Positions 4,934-6,157 of a stretch of 6,157 nt of DNA are shown here, in pieces. The position numbers were made by a program, and so were the translations under genes. The notes beneath the pieces were generated by a model that was given only the letters and a program-made list of their open reading frames with translations, did not search any database and had not been told where the DNA came from. How positions within the stretch are numbered: position 1 is the stretch's first letter; each line of letters starts with the position of its first letter. Source of the stretch: Campylobacterota bacterium (GTDB lineage Bacteria; Campylobacterota; Campylobacteria; Campylobacterales; Sulfurovaceae); the NCBI GenBank assembly GCA_013153345.1, contig JAADEQ010000016.1:1-6157 (forward strand), read 5' to 3'.

Positions 4934-6034
4934 TTGCAAGCAGATGTAGTTGATTTATTTTTAGAGATTTTAAGCAAACAATCAATTACCCCAGATGATG
5001 GGGGGTTAATTGATTTTTTTGAAAACTATTTAGATGGTTTTGAAGCAATTAGAGTAGATAAAAATGGGGTAAAAAATCTCTTTTTAACAAAAGAGTTTGG
5101 CAAAGGAGAGCATCTCTGTTTTGCTGGACATATTGATGTGGTTCCTCCAGGAGATGGGTGGAAGACCCCACCTTTTACCCCTACCATAAAAGAGGACAAA
5201 ATTTTTGCAAGAGGGGCGCAAGATATGAAAAGTGGGGTTGCTGCATTTATGCAAGCTATAAAAGATAGCTCCTCTTTTAATGGGAGATTATCTGTGCTTT
5301 TGACCTCTGATGAGGAAGGGGATGCAAAATATGGCACAAAAATAGTGCTAGAGGAGCTGAAAAAGAAAAATTTGCTTCCAGATTTTGCAATTGTTGCTGA
5401 GCCAACTTGCGAGAAAGAGTTTGGAGATGCAATAAAGATTGGAAGAAGAGGCTCAATTAATGGAGTATTAAAACTATATGGAAAACAAGGTCATGCAGCA
5501 TATCCTACTAAAGCTATAAATCCAATTGATTTGATTGCTCCAATTTTGCCAAAGATTGCAGGGGTTAATTTGGATAATGGAGATGAGTTTTTTGAGCCAA
5601 GCCGTTTTGTAATCACAGATATTAGAGCAGGACTTGAGGTTACAAATGTAACTCCAGGGGTTTTAAAGATGATGTTTAATGTTAGAAACTCCACAAAGAC
5701 AACCCCAAAAGATATTGAGGAGTTTATTAAAAGACATTTTGATGGTTTAGATTATGAGTTAGAGTTAAAGGTTAGTGCAAAGCCTTTTATGACAAATCCA
5801 GATAGTAAAATTGTAAAATTGATGCAAGATTCAATCCAAAAAATCTGCTCAATCTCTCCAAAGCTCTCAACTGCTGGAGGAACTAGTGATGCGAGATTTT
5901 TTGGAGAGTATGGGGTTGATACGGTAGAGTTTGGAGTAATTAATGATACAATTCATGCGCCAAATGAGAGAACCTCTATAAAAGAGGTTAAGAGCCTTTA
6001 TGAGATATTTAAAAATGTAATAAAAGAGTTTTAA
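4934..6034 (+). CDS. dapE: Succinyl-diaminopimelate desuccinylase
   Basis: DapE hydrolyses N-succinyl-LL-2,6-diaminopimelate to succinate and LL-diaminopimelate, on the path to meso-diaminopimelate for peptidoglycan and to lysine. It is a dimeric, two-zinc M20-family enzyme. Over 366 residues the expected ligands appear in order: His66 and Asp68 in GHIDVVPPGD (65-74), bridging Asp97 in ARGAQDM (92-98), catalytic Glu127 and ligand Glu128 in SDEEGD (125-130), Glu156 in VAEPT (154-158), and His341 in INDTIHAPNE (336-345). His187 in GKQGHAAYP (183-191) is the dimer-domain histidine that reaches the partner active site. GGTSD (315-319) is also present. Segments such as KIGRRGSING (168-177) match Helicobacter DapE closely, from memory, which favours DapE over ArgE or carboxypeptidase relatives. 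The TTG start fits an SD five bases upstream and gives an N-terminus aligned with the family. The stop overlaps the next gene's ATG by one base. Confidence 0.95.
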   Translation: MQADVVDLFLEILSKQSITPDDGGLIDFFENYLDGFEAIRVDKNGVKNLFLTKEFGKGEHLCFAGHIDVVPPGDGWKTPPFTPTIKEDKIFARGAQDMKSGVAAFMQAIKDSSSFNGRLSVLLTSDEEGDAKYGTKIVLEELKKKNLLPDFAIVAEPTCEKEFGDAIKIGRRGSINGVLKLYGKQGHAAYPTKAINPIDLIAPILPKIAGVNLDNGDEFFEPSRFVITDIRAGLEVTNVTPGVLKMMFNVRNSTKTTPKDIEEFIKRHFDGLDYELELKVSAKPFMTNPDSKIVKLMQDSIQKICSISPKLSTAGGTSDARFFGEYGVDTVEFGVINDTIHAPNERTSIKEVKSLYEIFKNVIKEF

Positions 6035-6157
6035 TGGGAATAGTTGAGATAGTTCTTATTACCTTTATATTAGAGGTTATTGAATCTTATATTCAGTATG
6101 GAAGAACTCTAAAAGAGGTAGTAGAAAAACTCTATAGAATCTATCAAAAGAGTCCAT
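6034..6157 (+). CDS. Unidentified protein, N-terminal 41 residues only (cut by window end)
   Basis: An open frame begins with ATG at 6034, sharing one base with the dapE TAA stop (TAATG), and stays open to the window end. AAGAG at 6024-6028 lies five bases upstream as a plausible SD, so the start is probably real and translationally coupled to dapE. The visible part begins MGIVEIVLITFILEVIESYI, a short hydrophobic amphipathic helix broken by acidic residues, and continues with charged helical sequence ending near YRIYQKSP. This could be the start of a small membrane protein. I do not recognise the family, and too little is visible to name a function. Confidence 0.65.
   Translation, partial: MGIVEIVLITFILEVIESYIQYGRTLKEVVEKLYRIYQKSP

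Noticed and set aside
4622..4939. Open frame of 105 codons antisense to ftrB
   Set aside because: It lies almost wholly opposite a gene with a complete FTR cysteine signature, has no plausible SD or family resemblance, and is best explained as a shadow frame.
5026..5337. Open frame of 103 codons antisense to dapE
   Set aside because: The opposite strand encodes conserved zinc-ligand segments of DapE. The antisense product shows no motif and is probably a by-product of codon bias.
462..6034. Functional link between lysS and dapE through lysine
   Set aside because: The genes are about 2.8 kb apart in different, divergently transcribed units. Sharing lysine as substrate or end product is not evidence of co-regulation, and no lysine riboswitch-like leader is visible (the leaders are under about 30 nt).

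Overview
The window is an AT-rich bacterial segment that most likely comes from the Campylobacterota (formerly Epsilonproteobacteria). Four things point there. The Fur and DapE proteins closely resemble, from memory, the Helicobacter pylori proteins. The order gatC–(pilT)–cvpA–fur–lysS matches the Campylobacter jejuni order gatC–cvpA–fur–lysS, as I recall it. The genome is AT-rich and uses almost only AGA for arginine. A ferredoxin:thioredoxin reductase catalytic subunit is present, as in the autotrophic, ferredoxin-based vent members of this phylum. A Nautilia/Caminibacter/Nitratiruptor-like host is an inference, not something proven here.

Layout. (1) 2-454, + strand: an unrecognised 150-residue protein whose 5' end may be cut by the window edge. 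It ends in an intrinsic terminator that overlaps the end of the convergent lysS. (2) 4470 down to 462, - strand: a tight five-gene operon gatC–pilT–cvpA–fur–lysS, with gaps of only 8-10 nt. In each gap the Shine-Dalgarno (SD) sequence overlaps or directly follows the upstream stop codon. (3) 4471-4576: a short divergent control region. It holds a good sigma70-type promoter for the gatC operon (perfect TATAAT) and a weaker promoter for the rightward genes. (4) 4577 to the right edge, + strand: ftrB-like gene, dapE, and the first 41 codons of an unidentified gene that overlaps the dapE stop by one base.

Functionally the leftward operon mixes translation (GatC of the amidotransferase, lysyl-tRNA synthetase), the global iron regulator Fur, a CvpA-type membrane protein and the type IV pilus retraction ATPase PilT. 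Fur shows no promoter of its own here, so its level should follow that of the translation genes. The rightward unit pairs a thiol-redox enzyme with a step of meso-diaminopimelate/lysine synthesis.

The region is mostly conserved housekeeping DNA. I found no mobile element, CRISPR array, RNA gene or defence system. The most notable points are a four-cysteine C-terminal extension on LysS, the long cysteine spacing of the FTR subunit, the shared convergent terminator, the overlapping divergent promoters, the uniform stop/SD junctions, and a strong GAG (Glu) bias in an AT-rich gene. Corrected starts are given for pilT, cvpA and the FTR gene; lysS and dapE start with TTG and gatC with GTG.
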